Numbered from the stretch's first letter, positions 24,638 through 35,821 are shown. The stretch is 64,000 nt of DNA from Liriodendron chinense (GCA_003013855.2 PVNU02000853.1:186001-250000), one strand, 5' to 3'. Program-made: numbers and translations. Notes: a model not told the origin generated them from the letters alone.

Positions 24638-24954
24638 GACCAGATCTCTATGAGGACCCACTACAATGTATCAGTTTATCGAAGTCGTTCATCCCTCTTA
24701 CAAGATCGGTATGAGCCCAACAATGAGTCAGATCCAACGGTGTAGTCGACCACATAAAATAGTAAGCTTGGGTTGCATTAAATGCACATTATTGAATGCA
24801 AGCTGCTTTAAGTGCAATAGTCGTCTAAGGTGTGATCCACGACATCGTTGGATCTGCCTCAAGTTTTGGCCCATCCCTTAAAATTATCTCAGAAAATGTA
24901 TGGACGGTGTGGATAAACGGATACATCACGGTGGGCCTTCACACAGATCTGGTC
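24638..24954. mobile_element. Palindromic MITE-like element 5 (317 bp)
   Basis: Starts GACCAGATCT and ends AGATCTGGTC. The halves carry 'gtcagatccaacg' against 'cgttggatctgcc'. Noncoding, same family style as its neighbours. Confidence 0.65.
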
Positions 24955-25589
24955 AGACAGACTCTACGTCCGTTGGAACCTTGTATTCGGATGAACGCGG
25001 AGCCACCGGTCCCGGTTGTTTTCAAAGCACAGTCGCCATTACCTATTCTCTAAAATTCATTGTTTTTATATTTAAAACGTTGCTGACATGGAATTGTATG
25101 TCACCTGGCCCAATCAAATTCCAAGAAACAAGACTCCCTGTTTCCTGGAAATAGACGATCCACACTCCTTTGAATGATGCACTAAAATGAATTAGAAAAA
25201 TGAATGGACAACGGGGATGAAACACAAAACTCTTTAAGGGACCTATGGAGCTTCGACCAGTACCGATGACGGTAGTGGATCCGTATTAAATTTGAGACTG
25301 ATCGCTGAACAACTCTCCTAAAGCAACTGCTGCAGGGATTCTAGCTCATGAAAATGAAATGTTTTACCAAAATGACATTAAGTTATGTCTGACTTAAGGG
25401 AATGGTCTCCTTTTTCATTTAATTTTTTTATTTGCCATCTGAAAACTTTTTACTTTTTAAAAGAATAAAATACTTTAATCTTTATGAGTTGTCCTTGTAC
25501 CTACTTTGCTTGCAGGAGAAGCTTCATAACCTTAATATCAATGCATTATGTGGACATCATGTGGTGATTGGGCTCACTTGAGGGGAGAT

Positions 25590-26450
25590 CTAATTCATTC
25601 ATTCTTTTTGTGGCTCACCATTTGGATTGAAAGACACTAATTTCAGTCAGATATGAGTTATGTGAGCCTACAACAACTGATAATGGTGACCATTGACTCC
25701 AATTATTTCATTGTAATGGGCTCCACTTTATCTATAGGTATGGGTCATTCTTTGTTCCCTCGTCTTAAATTAAATTTTAAATTAATTAGAGAGAGTCGAT
25801 TCGACATATACCCCATGGTGGGCCTCACAATCCTTAACAAATGACAACCACAGCCCTCATCATATGTCAAGGGCCATGGTTGTCATTTGTTAAAGGTCTG
25901 AGTTGTGGTTGTCATGTGTTAATGGTTGTGGTTGCCATGTATTAAGGGTCTAGGTTGTGGTTGTGTTGAGTGTCTAGGCCGTGGTTGTTATGTCTTAAAA
26001 GTTCGGGTTGTCATGTGTTAAGAGTTGTGGTTGTCATGTGTTAAGAGGGTGGTTGTCATATATTAAGGGTTGTGGGGCCCACCGTGGGTATGTCTCGAAT
26101 CCACTCTGTCCATTGGATTTAGAATTTAATTTAAGGCCATGAGCTAAAGAATGAGTCACATTTCAGGTAAGGTGGAACCCATCATAAGAAAATAGTTGGG
26201 GTTGAATGACCACCGTTATCGATTGTTATGGACCCACAAAGGACTTGTATCCCATTGAAATACGACCAAAATAGGTGGGCCGCGAAGAAAATGAACAGAT
26301 TGAATATCCCTTCCAATGGGCTCAATCACCACATATGGTCACATTATGCATTGGGATTGGGTGCTATGAAGCATCACCCACAAGTAAAAGTAGATACAAG
26401 CACAACTCATAAAGGCAAGAGCATTTCGATACCATAAAATTTTAAAAAAT
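25590..26450. repeat. MITE-like palindrome halves with a central minisatellite
   Basis: Between about 25828 and 26075 roughly eight units of 'ttgtggttgtcatgtgttaaggg' (about 25-30 bp) separate two inverted, diverged arms ('catggtgggcctcac' left, 'gtggggcccaccgtg' right). No coding potential. Confidence 0.55.
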
Positions 26451-26739
26451 TGTTAGGAGGTCAAATAAAAAAGGCTATTCTCATCCAATCGGCCATACAT
26501 TGGGGCCATTTTGATAAAAATCCTTATGAAAATTTTCATCATTCAATGCACTCATGGAATATAGGTGGTTGATTGTCTTACAAGGAGGACAATTAGTCAA
26601 TATTCAACTTAGGACAATTGTCTTATTAGGGCAATTATCTTTTATTAGGTGACTGATTGTCTTATTTAGATCGGAATCGTTGGTAATCAATGCACATTGA
26701 CAAATCACCTTGCCTTGTGGACCACGGAGAGATGACTTT

Positions 26740-27100
26740 GGACCACGATTGCATATATGGGGCTTTATAGCCCCATTATGACGTATGTGTTTTGATTAGG
26801 TCGTTCATCAATTTTCCCCAATCATGTTAGGGCATGATCTAAAAAATGAAGTAGAGCCAAATCTCATAGGTGGACCACGTCACAGGAAAAAGTGGTCCAC
26901 CATTATTTTAGTTGGAATCCAAAACAACAATGGAAGGAAAAATCAAAATCCACCACTTTCTAATTCAAAGGATTCGAGTTTACAAAATTTCATACCCACA
27001 TTCTGGCAGTCCTTAGTAACTTCGAATTCCTAAAAAATGAAGATGATTCCATTTGAGAAAAGGGTGGAACTTGTTTTTTTTTGGTCTTTTTAATGAAAAT
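26740..27100. repeat. Half of a MITE-like palindrome
   Basis: 'gccccattatgacgtatgtgtt...catgttagggcatgatctaaaaaatgaag...gtggaccacgtc' matches the left arm of the palindromic family. A matching right arm was not found before the hAT-like element. Confidence 0.45.
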
Positions 27101-27479
27101 ATTTGTTAAGATACTATGGGGGGGAACCATTACACCTTTAGTGGAGCATTGCTAGAGCTAGACACTAGCCTAACTAGCTTGATGGCTCGGCTTGACTTGG
27201 CTCGTTTGGCCTTGATTCGGCTTGACTTGAAGCCCATTTTCAAGTCAAGCCAAGCTAAAATTCAGCTTGATTGGAGTTTCATGCCGCACATAAGCCCAGC
27301 CTAGCTCAGGTTAACTTGACTCGAAGCTCAATTCGACTTGATTTGGGTTGGCTTAATAATAATAAATATATTATATTATATATTTATAATAAAAAATGTT
27401 AAAAAGCAACCCTAATCCTATTTCACTTTCATTTCCCCCTTTCTGTTTTAACTTTCACCTCCCGTCCACACTCCTCATG

Positions 27480-27537
27480 CCCCCACCCTATTGGCTGCCG
27501 CACTTTCTGTCCGCCATCTGATGACTCCCGAACTAGG

Positions 27538-27594
<57 letters not shown>

Positions 27595-27760
27595 CTCTCT
27601 GGCCAGGGATTCTAGTAACAGTGGGAGTATGCAATCATCTAGCGGCAATGATGAAGAATACAATTCCTGCTTCGAATCGATCTTCACCTTTTTTAATTCT
27701 TTCAGCCAGGGCGACGGCCCCATTTCAAACCCATCAACTCTCGGTTATTACCAAGCTCGA
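27480..27760 (+). pseudogene. Captured gene fragment, possibly VQ-motif protein 5' end
   Basis: After a CT-rich leader, the frame at 27602 onward reads RDSSNSGSMQSSSGNDEEYN, then an 'ESIFTFFNSF' stretch and 'GPISNPS'. From memory, some plant VQ-motif proteins begin with a similar acidic Ser-rich segment (M-D-S-G...SMQSSSG..EEYDSR.ES...FLN). The expected start codon position reads AGG rather than ATG, and the frame soon runs into the hAT-like arm. The VQ motif itself (FxxxVQxxTG) is absent. I infer a host gene piece picked up by the transposon. The family assignment is tentative. Confidence 0.4.
27541..27600. repeat. (CT)n microsatellite
   Basis: About 60 bp of nearly pure TC/CT repeat in the leader of the captured fragment. 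Confidence 0.95.
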
Positions 27761-27894
27761 TTCTTAACTCGACTTAAGCTCAAAAAGTTCGAGCTCGAAT
27801 GCAGCTTGAACTTGGCTTGATAGCTCGATCAAGTCAATTCAAGCATAAAAGTCTGGCTTAATTCTAAGACCAAACCACACATAAGCCGGGGTTT

Positions 27895-28581
27895 TGACGC
27901 AGGGAGGACATGGTAGGTCGATCTCCGTCTCCCTAACCGATAGTTTCTCGAATCCACGAGAAGAAATAAAAGATAAAAAAGAGGAATTTAACTCCAAATA
28001 ATTGATTTATTGATAATTGAATGCATAAAAATGGAATTACAATGCATATAAATAGGAAACTAACCCTAGGTAAAGTATCAGAATCCAACTCCAACTTAAA
28101 CTCCTAGAAAACGCAACTTACTATAAATAGTAAACTTACTATTTATAGAAGTCGTTCAATCCTATTAGAACTCTTGGTTTTCGGCCAAAAATAGAAAGTT
28201 ATCAAACGGCCTCAACCACGTTGTTCTACTAAATATTCTAAGCCCTTTTCATGTTGGGCACTAACTCTAAAGCCCTACAGATGCAAGGTTATGATCGAAT
28301 TAAAACTTACTATAAATAGTAAAACTGAAAATAAACTAGCCTAATGACCGTCGATACGGTCCAATCTCGCGATTCTGGCCTGGGCAACCCGACGTAGCGG
28401 GGTTGTTTGGCTAAAATAGCTCGAGCTACCCCAAATTGATATATTATACGTCCCATAACTCATTCCGGATTGTGAGATACGACCGATTTACGGTCCTGAC
28501 GGTCCTGATCACTTACGACCCTGATCGGTCTTCTTTTGCTCCATCTGGGCCATGAAATAATCAGCGACCCGTTCTACATCA
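27895..28581 (-). repeat. 3' LTR of copy C (687 bp)
   Basis: In element orientation it starts TGATGTAG at 28581 and ends CTGCGTCA at 27895. About 95% identical to 35066-35751. Contains paired TATA-like 'ctataaatag' stretches. Confidence 0.95.
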
Positions 28582-28641
28582 GTCTCCTCCACTTCGAAAG
28601 AACTCGACCCCGAGTTCTCGTCCTGCTTTGGTTCATGATAC
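28509..28641 (-). pseudogene. pol: C-terminal tail of copy C pol, crossing into the 3' LTR
   Basis: The minus-strand frame reads EYHEPKQDENSGSSSFEVEE and then crosses the LTR start (28581) without a stop, ending ..MAQMEQKKTDQGRK just past 28509. It is the continuation of the integrase C-terminus that stops at 30666. The two parts are separated by the solo LTR, with the 5-bp duplication at the break. Overlap of the polyprotein end with the 3' LTR constrains how the LTR can diverge. Confidence 0.7.
28582..28596 (-). other. Polypurine tract of copy C
   Basis: Element-sense GAAGTGGAGGAGAC directly before the LTR start TGATGTAG. It also encodes part of the acidic pol tail. Confidence 0.55.
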
Positions 28642-28646
28642 TCGTA

Positions 28647-30660
28647 TGTTGGAACTAGAAAATGGATCATAATGACATTTTCATGAAATGTGGTGTTTTT
28701 TTGCTCTGGGTTCTGAATAATAGGAACATTCATAGACAATCACAAGCATTCACAAAAGTACACAAGAGAAGAGATATCGTAAGGCAAATTTTATTCCAGA
28801 GATCCTGAGATCTTTTACATTCCAGGCCGTGATCTGGCACGAGCCCTTAATTACATCGAATGATCGATGACCCTTGATTAGAAGGCAAAAGACTAGTCAG
28901 CAGGGACTATGGTCTTAGAGTTTGTGGTCGTAGAGACCTGTATTTGTTTTGCTGTGTACTGAACCACCTTTGTGTTAGTCAGATGTCTATGTCCCATATT
29001 TTGGCCGGAGATCCGGGCTGAGACTGTCAGGGTTTATGACTGAGATTCACGACTCTGGGCCCGCGCCTGTCAATGTAGGGACAGGTGACCTCGGGAAGTC
29101 CATTCTACAGTTGTGTGTACCTGCGCAGTCCAACCAGCGGATACCGTTTAGATGGGTAGGGCATCGACTGTTGTGATGTGGCAGTTGAGAGCAATTGGTT
29201 TGTAGAGAATTGAAACTTTTTGACGTGGTTTATCGTGGTAACCATAGCCCTGCTTGTCTAGCTTTTGACCCAAATCGGATCATGCCTTTACAGTAAACAT
29301 AAATGATGACATATTTGCATAGCTCTGGATGATGGCGGCTCCTTTCCAGGAAGTCACTTCGTTCATCGCGTCGAATCGGGTCAAACCTCGAAGATGCTCG
29401 ATTCCACTCGTTTAGAGTTCCTGAAACGTTCGTTCGACCATTCCATTACGTCCGGGATGCTCGAAATACCCAAGATAGGCTCAAACGGACCTTGAGAACA
29501 CTTAAAATTGAGCCCGGTGCACCTGCGAACATGTTCTGCAATTGGCTGAATTTTTAGGTGCGTGGGACTTATTAAATGGGTGCGTGGGACTCCACGCACC
29601 TAAAAATTAAGTACAAGATTTCTGATTAATTTAGGGGTGCGTGGGTCCATATTCAGGATGCGTGGGGCCAAATTTACAAATCTGATTTTGATGAATTTAC
29701 GGACGCGTGGGACACGAATTAATGGACGTGTGGGCCACTTTTCGGGTGCGTGAGAGTCCGATGTACTTGTACGATTTGTCGATTTTATGGATGCGTGGGG
29801 CCGAATTTACAGACGTGTGGGCCAATTTTGGGTGCGTGGGGCGCTTTTACAGGTGCGTGGCCAAACTTATGATTGTAGGATTCAGACCTGTAGTGGAGTA
29901 TCTGCGATCGGAAAGGGTATTCTGATGGTCGGAAAAGTATTCCTGGCGAGGATTCCGGCGGAGATTTTAGGGTTTCCGGCGGGCGGCAGCTCTCTCTCTT
30001 TTTGGAATCAGTCCCGAATGAAAGGGTGGAGGGGGTATTTATAGCCGAAGAAGCCGGAAGTTAGCCAATGAGGGGCTGCCATGTGCCACGCACCTATTAA
30101 ATGTCCTCCACTGCACCTGTTTAATGATGTGCGGATGTCCGACGCTCCCAGAAACATGTTTCTGAAAATACTCAATTTTTTGGGTGCGTGGGACTTAATT
30201 TACGGGTGCGTGGGGCTCCACGCATCTGTAATTTGATTCCCGAAAATTTATGGAAATTTACGAGTGCGTGGACCCATTTTCAGGGTGCGTGGGAGTCTAA
30301 ACGCCCTTGGATGAATTCCTGTTTTTGCTGATTTTTCAGGCGCGTGGGGTGTCCGAATTTATGGGTGCGTGGACACGTAAATGTGGGCTCCATTAATTGG
30401 GTTTTGAATTTTGGAGGGTTTGTGGGGCCCGTTTCATTGCGCAATCACTTGCACTGTTCATCATGAGTAGTAATGAGGTTGCGGGTTCACTTCCGGGCGG
30501 TTCTGAACACGGTGATCGGCGGGGCCCACTGGAGAATTTGGCTAAGGAAATCTTGTATATTTCCGTTTTGCGTGCACCGGAAGGCGTTTTGCGTGATTCC
30601 TTCAGAGGTATATGGTTATTTTGTTTATTTTAAGAGTCCCTACTTTTTGGGACCCCAACA
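28647..30660 (-). mobile_element. Solo LTR (2014 bp) nested in copy C pol
   Basis: The ends TGTTGG (28647) and CCAACA (30660) are inverted, with a perfect 5-bp duplication TCGTA at 28642-28646 and 30661-30665. No internal domain or second LTR is visible. The minus orientation is set by TATAAATA (30043 down to 30036) followed by CCCCCTCC. The body carries many copies of 'ggtgcgtggg' or its variants (29550-29870 and 30180-30380) on both sides of the TATA box. It probably arose by LTR-LTR recombination. Confidence 0.85.
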
Positions 30661-30665
30661 TCGTA

Positions 30666-31760
30666 CAAATCTGCCACGTTGAAAGTCCTTGAAATCTCCA
30701 TGTCATCCGGAAGATCAACAACGTAGGCATTGTCATTGATCTTGCGAATAATCGGTACCGGTCCAATCTTCTTGTGTTTCAATTTGTTGTAGGTCCCGGT
30801 AGGAAATCGCTCTTTACGTAGGTGGACCATCACTTGATCACCTATTTCGAACACTTTAGCGCGTTGATGTTTGTCGGCCTCTTCTTTGTACTTCTCGTTC
30901 GAAGTCTGTAATTTGTTGCGCACGTCTGCATGTATGTCCATGATTCGGTCTGCCATATGTTTAGTTGTAATGCTCATGCCCGGAAGCTTGGGCAGGGGAA
31001 CCAAATTGACTGTATGACGAGGCACGCACCCATAAACAATCTGGAACGGAGACTTTCCTGTCGATCGGTTCACCATGTTGTTGAACGCAAACTCTGCTTA
31101 AGCCAAGGCCATGTCCCACTGCTTCGGTTTGTCACCTGAAAGGCAACGGATGAGATTCCCCAATGTGCGGTTGACGACCTCAGTCTGCCCATCTGTTTGT
31201 GGATGATAAGCACTGCTGAAGTGAAGTCGTGTACCGAACCGATTCCACAAGGCTCGCCAAAAGTGGCTAACGAACTTTGTGTCTCGGTCTGAAGTGATCG
31301 TCTTAGGAATCCCATGTAGGCGCACAACCTCTCTGAAGAAAAGGTTCGCAACGTGTACCGCATCAAAGGTCTTCTTGCACGGAATGAAGTGTGTCATCTT
31401 AGAGAATCGGTCTACCACCACGAACACTGAGTCCATGCCACGTTGTGTTCGTGGGAGTCCTAATACAAAATCCATAGATAAATCCTCCTAAGGAGCATCT
31501 AGCACGGGTAATGGCGTGTAAAGACCTGTATTTTGAGATTGCCCCTTAGCAGTCTGACAAATATGACATCATTGTAATGCCCTGCTAACATCACGAGCAA
31601 GTTGCGGCTAGTAATACCACTCTTCCACCATCGCTCGAGTCTTATCTCGTCTTAGATGACCGCCGAGGCCACCGCCATGTAGCTCGATAATAATTTTGTC
31701 CCGCAATGAACTCTGCGGAATGCAAAGTCGATTTCCTTTGAAGAAGAAACCATCTTGAAT
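30666..31760 (-). pseudogene. pol: Integrase of copy C
   Basis: 31475 onward reads 'MDFVLGLPRTQRGMDSVFVV', 'TSDRDTKFVSHFW' and 'HPQTDGQTEVVNRTL', i.e. the D,D,E core. A TAA interrupts at about 31100 before 'AEFAFNN', then 'STGKSPFQIVYG' and a C-terminal region with 'KINDNAYVVDLPDDMEISRT' ends at 30666, where the solo LTR begins. The zinc-binding HHCC region (31480-31700) is present but contains stops. The C-terminal 'NDNAYVVDLP...FNVADLY' type is seen in chromoviruses. No clear chromodomain is visible, which favours the CRM group. Inactive. Confidence 0.8.
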
Positions 31761-33138
31761 TAGAATGTCAGTCGGGTGACCCTCTTAGCACCTTTTCCAT
31801 GCATCTGCAAAATCCTCATCGTCGGCATAAAGTTCCTTGAGATAGTCGAATCTACCACCTCACTGCTCACTGTAATAAGAAGGGATGTACATCGGCTTAG
31901 TGCATCTGCCACCTTGTTCTGTTGCCTTGACTTGTGTTTCAGAACAAACGTGAATTCCTGTAAAAACGAAATCCATCTAGCATGCATACGATTCACATTA
32001 GTCTGATTATTGACAAATTTTAAGGCCTGATGATCAGTGTACAGTATAAATTCCCTTTAAATAAGATAATGGCGCCAATGGGGCAGTGCCTGAACCACTG
32101 CATATAATTCAAGCTCATAGGTCGACCACTTTTGTCGTGCATCACTGAGTTTCTCACTGTAAAAGGCAACTGGCCTGCCCTCCTGAGAAAGGACTCCCTC
32201 AATGCCGATAATAGATGCGTCACATTTACCTCAAACAAATTATCGAAATTAGGGATTACCAGGACCGGGGTAGTGGACAACCGATGTTTGATTTCTGCAA
32301 AACTCTTCTCTGCCCCTTCGGTCCATTGAAATAGACCCTTCTTCATGCAGTCAGTAATCGGCGCGACGATACTGCTGAAATTCCTGCACAAACCGACGAT
32401 AGAAGGTCGCCAACCCATGAAAACTTCGTACCTCATGAATGTTCGTCGGAGTCGGCCAATCACGAATAGCTCAAACTTTCTCTTCATCCACTCGAATACC
32501 CGTGGACGACACAATGAACCCCAGAAACAATAATCAATCCGTTAAGAAGCTACACCTTTTCAGATTTAAGTCTAGCTTGTTGTCGGCCAACACTTGTAGC
32601 ACTTTTCTGATGTGGGTCATGTGCTCCATTTCATCCTGACTATATATTAGGATGTCGTCAAAATAAACGACAACAAAACAGCCAATGAACGGCTTCAACA
32701 CTTGGTTCATTAAACGCATGAAGGTGCTTGGTGCGTTGGTTAGACCGAAGGGCATAACCAGCCACTCATATAGCTCTTCCTTGGTCTTGAAGGTCGTTTT
32801 CCACTCGTCACCTGGCCTAATACGGATTTGATGGTACCCACTCCGTAAGTCTAGTTTTGAGAACACCTTGGAAATCGACATTTAATTGTTATTTTATTGA
32901 TCGCGCTGCTATCGATACACATGCGCCAAGTTCCGTCTTTCTTTGGGGTAAGGAGTGCCGGAACGGCACACGGGCTCATGCTCTCTTTGATGAGACCCTT
33001 ACAGATCAGTTCCTCCACTTGTCCCTGCAGAATTTCACATTCTTTCGGACTCATCTGATAGTGCGGTCGGTTGGGTAAACTGGACCCTAGGACAAGGTCG
33101 ATGTGATGTTGTATGTCTCGCATAGGGAGGCAACTCAT
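31761..33138 (-). pseudogene. pol: RT and RNase H of copy C, with deletion and frameshifts
   Basis: RT: 'MSPKECEILQGQVEELICKG', 'GTWRMCIDSSAINKITIK' (33138-32851), then directly 'KVFSKLDLRSGYHQIRIRPG'. The usual I-P-R-L-D-D stretch between them is missing, so about a dozen codons are deleted near 32890. 'VVVYFDDILIYS' carries the YFDD catalytic motif. The connection/RNase H region (32514-31760) is in several frames with 'FQWTEGAEKSFAEIK', 'ARWISFLQEFTFVLKHKSRQ' and 'VADALSR' still readable. Inactive. Confidence 0.82.
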
Positions 33139-33907
33139 CAGGTAAATCTCCAGGCCAAGTACTTCGAAATTCTTCTAGCAACGGTTTAAGGCGTTGAGGA
33201 ATATTAGAGGATCCTAACTCCTCGCCCTTTACCATAACGGCATATATTTCGCCCGTTTCCTTTGATTCCTTAACAAACTCGCGAATGGTAAGGAGAGAGT
33301 TCCCCTCCACTTTAGAAGCTTCAGGGTGTTTCTCTGGTGTCATAGGGGCCAAAACAATTTTCCGACCATCCTTGGTGAACATGTATATGTTTTCCCGTCC
33401 ACCGTGGGTCACATCTCGATCCGATTGCCATGGCCGCCCGAGTAACATGTGGCAGGCTTCCATATCAACCACATCACAGAGGACCTCGTCCTTATAGCTT
33501 TTACCAATGGAAAATGAGATAATGCATTGATGAGTTACCTTTGTTTCGTTCACCTTCTTGATCCAACCGATCGAGTAAGGGGTAGGGTACTTCGTCATAG
33601 GCAGATGTAACTTCTCCACCATATTTTTTGAGATAATATTTTCGCTACTCCCACTGTCTATAATCACATCATAGATTTTGCCCTGCACGGTGCACTTTGT
33701 GCGGAAGATATTATGTCGTTGTGGGTGCACTTCCTTCCTGGGTCTCACTACCAGCGACTCCCCATGATCTTCAGTTTGCCAATCCACATCTTCTGTGTCC
33801 CCCTCTTCAGCCTGTTCCAATTCAGGGTTGTCTTCCGTTACTTCACCCTCCGCGCCACCTTCGATCGTAGTTAGGTGGGCTGTAGGGCGTTGAGGGCAAG
33901 CGTTCGA
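33035..33907 (-). pseudogene. Protease region of copy C
   Basis: Contains 'VIIDSGSSENIIS' (aspartic protease DSG motif) and 'CHMLLGRPWQ' (the ILGRPW-type flap end), followed by an acidic linker. A shift near 33130 separates it from the RT frame. It follows the gag nonsense codon at the same coding phase. Confidence 0.82.
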
Positions 33908-35036
33908 TTAGTGACCTGGTTGGACACAACGAAGACAATGGTCTGGCCTTGGCCGACCATATGGGTTGGGGATCCTGCTAGGACCCGCTGTAGTGGGAGC
34001 TGCACGTTGAGGTCTTGAGGGACCGCTTCCCCAGTCCCGGTTCATGACCGTAGGAGGTTGAGGACGCCCTCCTATAAGCTCCTTGCCTTTGGCCAACATT
34101 GTATCTTGAGTGGGTCCGGTGATGGAATTACGTTTTACCGGATAGGGTCGAGCAGGGGGCCGCGACAATTGTGTTTCTGCTCGGGTGGCCAATTGGTTGG
34201 CCTCACTCAACGTCCAGACTGGATGCATCTGGACCCAATCCTGGATTGCAAATCGCAACCCACCAATGAATTGTGATACTTGCTGTGCCTCTGATTCCGA
34301 TAAATTATTCCGTGTAGCCAATCGCTGGAATTCTTCAAGATATTCGGCTACGGTTCGATTTCCCTGACGACAATTTTGATATTGTTGGAACAAAAGTTGT
34401 TCATAGTCGCTAGGGAGGAATCGAGCTCTAAGAAGTTGTCTCATCCGAGGCCAGGTTCGGATGGGTGTCTTATTCTGACGGGTGAGGGAAACCTGTAGGT
34501 TTTCCCACCATGTTGAAGCACCGGATTTAAATTTATATGCAATTAGTTTTACCTTCTTGTCGTCCGGCACTTCCATATAGTCGAAGTATCGTTCGACCTC
34601 TGCCAGCCAGTCGAGGAACTCCTCTATTCGAAGTAGGCCATTAAAGCTGGGAAGATCAGCTTTGCCCCGATAATCTCGTTCTGCTCGTTCCACACGCTCA
34701 TTTCCTAGCATAGGTCGTCGTACAAAAATGTCTTCGACCTCGTCATCGCTTGGTCCTAAATCGTCTGGTGTAGCCCTACGATTATCCACCTGGGGTGCTC
34801 TAAGAACAACAGGATTGTCCCGTATAGCAACTGTTGGTGGTTATTGGTCGCCTTGGGCTTGAAGAGGAGCTAGCGATGCTACAATCTGGTCGAGGGTCGC
34901 CTATATAGCCTGCAAGATCAACCGGTTCTCCCGTCGTGCTGCTTCGAATGCTGCCTCGAAGGCTGTCGCCGTTAGATAGTCCTTTGGAGCATCGTCCTTA
35001 GGATGAGAATCCAACCCTTCATTCGAGGTCATCATC
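33908..35036 (-). pseudogene. gag: gag of copy C
   Basis: Probable start at 35036 (ATGATGACC). Two nonsense codons lie in the N-terminal part (near 34898 and 34843), after which the frame is open from 34789. The Gag core reads 'FLDWLAEVERYFDYMEVPDD', 'WWENLQ', 'YLEEFQRLATRNNL'. The C-terminal zinc knuckle begins C-L-R-C-V-Q-P-G-H and is cut by TAA, followed by S-N-A-C, so the CCHC knuckle is split by one nonsense codon, probably CAA to TAA. The protein binds and packages RNA in intact relatives. Confidence 0.82.
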
Positions 35037-35051
35037 CTGAGGAAGAAACCT

Positions 35052-35064
35052 CTCTCTGATACCA
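35052..35064 (-). other. Primer-binding site of copy C
   Basis: Element-sense TGGTATCAGAGAG one base after the LTR end, matching the common initiator-Met tRNA primer site. Confidence 0.85.
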
Positions 35065-35065
35065 A

Positions 35066-35751
35066 TGACGCAGGGAGGACGTGGTAGGTCGATCACCGTC
35101 TCCCTAACCGATAGTTTCTCGAATCCACGAGAAGAAAGAAAAGATAAAAAGAGGAATTTAATTCCAAATAATTGATTTATTGATAATTGAATGCATAAAA
35201 ACGGAATTACAATGCATATGAATAGGAAACTAACCCTAGGTAAAGTATCAGAATCCAACTCCAACTTAAACTCCTCGAAAACGCAACTTACTATAAATAG
35301 TAAACTTACTATTTATAGAAGTCGTTCAATCCTACTAGAACTCTTGGTTTTCGGCCAAAAATAGAAAGTTATCAAACGGCCTCAAGCATGTTGTTCTACT
35401 AAATATTCTAAGCCCTTTTCATGTTGGGCACTAACTCTAAAGCCCTACAGATGCAAAGTTATGATCGATTTAAAACTTACTATAAATAGTAAAACTGAAA
35501 ATAAACTAGCCCATTGACTGTCGATACGGTCGCATCTCGCGATTCCGGCCAGGGCAACCCGGCATAGTGGGGTTGGTTGGATAAAGTAGCTTAAGCTACC
35601 CCAAATTGATATATTATACGTCCCGTAACTCATTCCGGATTGTGAGATATGACCGATTTACGGTCCTGATGGTCCGGATCACTTTCGACCCCGACCGGTC
35701 TTCTTTTGCTCCATCTGGGCCATGAAATAATCAGCGACCTGCTCTACATCA
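35066..35751 (-). repeat. 5' LTR of copy C (686 bp)
   Basis: TGATGTAG at 35751 to CTGCGTCA at 35066 in element orientation, flanked by GGTTT. Differences from the 3' LTR are mostly transitions. Confidence 0.95.
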
Positions 35752-35821
35752 GGTTTCTTAGGACCAAGCCGCACACAAGCTAGGCTCATCTTGATTCGAC
35801 TCGGCTTGTTGTCCAATTCTA

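Larger units (their letters stand above)
27895..35751 (-). mobile_element. CRM-like chromovirus (Ty3/gypsy), copy C, complete but degenerate
   Basis: Two LTRs (27895-28581 and 35066-35751) are flanked by a perfect 5-bp duplication GGTTT (27890-27894 and 35752-35756). The primer site TGGTATCAGAG (initiator Met tRNA type) follows the 5' LTR. Gag, protease, RT, RNase H and integrase lie on the minus strand in that order. By eye the LTRs differ at about 36 of 686 positions (about 5%), so it is older than copies A and B by that measure. The pol tail runs into the 3' LTR, a trait I recall for the CRM lineage. It is interrupted by a 2-kb solo LTR. Confidence 0.88.
27153..35821. mobile_element. hAT-like non-autonomous element (about 807 bp before it was interrupted)
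   Basis: The left end TAGAGCTAGAC (27153) and right end GTCCAATTCTA (35821) form imperfect terminal inverted repeats of hAT style. They are flanked by AGCATTGC (27145-27152) and AGCGTTGC (35822-35829), an 8-bp duplication with one mismatch. A paralogous uninterrupted site containing AGCGTTGC is at 35959-35966. The body has 'gcttgacttggctc'/'cgagctcgaa' low-complexity arms and a gene-like fragment. It is split at 27894/35752 by LTR element C. No transposase is seen, so it would have moved in trans. Confidence 0.7.
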
